Shown: positions 62,737 to 64,000 of the stretch, in pieces
How positions within the stretch are numbered: position 1 is the first letter of the stretch
How the letters are laid out: each line of letters begins with the position of its first letter
From: an uncultured Tenacibaculum sp.
GTDB lineage: Bacteria; Bacteroidota; Bacteroidia; Flavobacteriales; Flavobacteriaceae
Length of the DNA stretch: 64,000 nt
Assembly: GCA_947501615.1 (NCBI GenBank)
Contig: CANMWK010000006.1
Span: 1-64,000 of the forward strand
Direction of reading: 5' to 3'
Made by a program: the position numbers and the translations under genes
The notes under the pieces: generated by a model
What the model was told of the DNA's origin: nothing
Seen by the model: only the letters and a program-made list of their open reading frames with translations
Database searches by the model: none

Positions 62737-63168
62737 ATGAAAATCATATCAGTTTTAGGGCTCGTTATCTTCATTATTTCTTCCATACTAGCTACTGCTT
62801 GTAGCAAGGAAGAATTAGATATTCAAAAAGCCTATTCGTACCAATTAACCCATTTACCAATCCCTGAAGAGATTGTTAAAAATGAAACCGTAGAAATACG
62901 TTGTACTTTGGACAAGCAAGGAGACTATAAAGATGCTATTTTTAAGATTCGTTTTTTTCAAAATGAAGGAAAGGGATGGTTATTTTTAGAAGATAAACCA
63001 TTGGAAACTCCTAATGATTTATATCCTTTAAACAAAGACACATTTCGGTTATATTACACCGCTAATTCTACAGAAAACCATCAGTTTGATGTATATATAG
63101 AAGACAACTTTGGGCAATCTGAAAAGGTGAGTTTTGAATTTAGAACACAGATACAAACGGACGATTAA
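62737..63168 (+). CDS. traQ: TraQ (DUF3872) lipoprotein
   Basis: 143 residues. Lipoprotein-like N terminus ending at ATACSKEEL, then a single immunoglobulin-like beta domain with TVEIRCTLDKQGDY and FRLYYTANSTENHQF. DUF3872 is the TraQ family; TraP, which often sits between TraO and TraQ in CTnDOT, is absent here. Confidence 0.85.
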   Translation: MKIISVLGLVIFIISSILATACSKEELDIQKAYSYQLTHLPIPEEIVKNETVEIRCTLDKQGDYKDAIFKIRFFQNEGKGWLFLEDKPLETPNDLYPLNKDTFRLYYTANSTENHQFDVYIEDNFGQSEKVSFEFRTQIQTDD

Positions 63169-63551
63169 TTTTCAATTTTCTTGAATTGTTGTACGCTAGG
63201 TAATTTTTTTGGGGCAAAATAGGAAAGCCTTTTAAGAGTGAGGAAAATGATATTACTATTAGGAAGGCATATCCCTTTTTAGAAAAATCAATTTTTAAAT
63301 CTTAATTGGAAGAAATTAAAAGAGCCTATCTGTACTAGATGTATTGAAAATAAAGAAAAAACAATTCGTCCAAGCGAAGTTCTTTTGCTTCTTTTCTTTC
63401 TTCGCAGTTATTAAAGAAAAGAAGTTCAAAGGGGGTACATAAAAATACCTCCTTTTTTAATTCACTAATTAGTTATTTTTTAAAAATCATATACCAAATG
63501 AATTTCTCTTCATTTAGTATTTGATTACGAGCTATAATTTAGTTTTATAGT
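63169..63551. other. Gene-free stretch with terminator after tra operon
   Basis: 383 bases between traQ and the JAMM-domain gene, no coding frame. A long inverted repeat (63388-63424) is the main structure. Nothing else recognised. Confidence 0.5.
63388..63424 (+). terminator. Terminator-like inverted repeat
   Basis: CTTCTTTTCTTT (63388-63399) pairs with AAAGAAAAGAAG (63413-63424), perfect 12-base stem, 13-base loop. It lies 220 bases after traQ and could end the tra transcript, though there is no long T-run after it. Confidence 0.5.
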
Positions 63552-64000
63552 TTACAAAATGCCGTTATCTGCAAAACTATAGTAATTACCATTAGGAGCA
63601 AGTATAAGATGGTCTAAAACCTTAATATCAAATAGCTCTGCGGCTTGTTTAATTCTTCTTGTTAGGTTTTGATCTGCCTCACTAGGGTTTAGTTTTCCAC
63701 TTGGGTGGTTGTGTGCTAAAATTACAGCTACGGATAACGATTTTAGAATAACTGCAAACAAAATTCTAAGATCTATTAACGTACAGGTAATTCCTCCCTG
63801 TGAAAGTTGATATATACCTTTAGCCTTATTACTATTGTTCAATAAAAGTACTTTGAAGCTTTCTTGAATCCCGATAGTGTCTTTATCCCAATGCTCGAAA
63901 AGTAATTGAGCAGCAGAATCTGAACTATTAATTTTTAACCATTTAGAAGATGGCAAACCTTGTTTATAACTAATCTTTATTTCGTTGACTTGTAATTTCA
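63552..64000 (-). CDS. RadC-like JAMM-domain protein, 5' end cut by window edge
   Basis: 149 codons visible. The JAMM/MPN motif HNHPSGKLNPSEAD and DLRILFAVILKSLSVAVILA fit the RadC-type JAB family found in Bacteroidota conjugative elements. Residues K-L-Q-V-N-E-I-K are in frame up to the window edge; the base sequence at the edge (TGAAATTACAA on the minus strand) suggests the ATG lies with its first base at 64001. A TTG inside the gene would give a shorter form, which I reject. Role in the element unknown. Confidence 0.8.
   Translation of the reverse strand, partial: KLQVNEIKISYKQGLPSSKWLKINSSDSAAQLLFEHWDKDTIGIQESFKVLLLNNSNKAKGIYQLSQGGITCTLIDLRILFAVILKSLSVAVILAHNHPSGKLNPSEADQNLTRRIKQAAELFDIKVLDHLILAPNGNYYSFADNGIL

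Overview
The window is an AT-rich chromosomal segment of a Bacteroidota bacterium, most likely a marine Flavobacteriaceae (Tenacibaculum/Polaribacter-like). This rests on the short flavobacterial RpoD, TAnnTTTG-type -7 boxes, A-rich translation starts without Shine-Dalgarno sites, a type IX secretion sorting domain, and a CTnDOT-style conjugation apparatus. No taxonomic marker allows a firmer call.

Layout. (1) About 1-7,400 is ordinary chromosome: an ECF sigma/small protein/MscS operon on the minus strand, rpoD, rpe, an unusual HTH-transmembrane-amidase fusion, a GG-leader cysteine-rich mini-peptide and an MtfA-like zinc peptidase. (2) At 7,359-7,408 a terminator abuts a 15-base motif that looks like the 3' end of a tRNA gene. 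Its orientation predicts an integrated element to the right. (3) 7,615-21,309 is a defence island. It carries an XRE regulator, a DUF4007 protein (SspB-like), a large P-loop ATPase (SspC-like), a PAPS-reductase-like PP-loop enzyme (SspD-like) and a convergent cysteine desulfurase (SspA-like), i.e. an Ssp-type DNA phosphorothioation set. Instead of the usual SspE effector it has a divergent three-gene operon (a protein with an N-terminal MutL/Hsp90-like GHKL ATPase and a C-terminal histidine kinase, a receiver-domain protein with no recognisable DNA-binding output, and an unknown 251-residue protein) and a separate 810-residue GHKL ATPase paired with a 51-residue HTH protein. (4) 21,834 to the right edge is the backbone of an integrative conjugative element. 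It has an excision module (rteC, Xis-like, DUF3945/DUF4099, topoisomerase III/exc), DUF1896, a giant methylase-helicase, mobABC on the minus strand, an origin-of-transfer-like region, and traA-D, E, F, G, I, J, K, L, M, N, O, Q on the plus strand. No integrase is present, so the element continues to the right.

Cargo in the element includes a secreted polymorphic toxin with an AHH nuclease tip, its candidate immunity gene and a Sel1-repeat/T9SS-sorted partner (32,914-37,273); a PAAR protein, a VasX-like putative pore-forming effector and two paralogous membrane proteins that look like immunity (39,397-45,297); and a PLD-nuclease/DMP19 group between traD and traE (51,669-53,699). Two candidate small RNAs (about 105-256 and 37,476-37,704) each have a promoter-like box and a terminator.

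How it fits together: the element encodes its excision control, DNA processing and mating pore, and carries anti-phage defence and interbacterial antagonism. The most promising candidate for an undescribed system is the phosphorothioation set whose sensing or effector role may be taken by a phosphorelay with two GHKL ATPase domains and by the second GHKL ATPase. All functions are inferred from motifs read by eye. No database search was possible.
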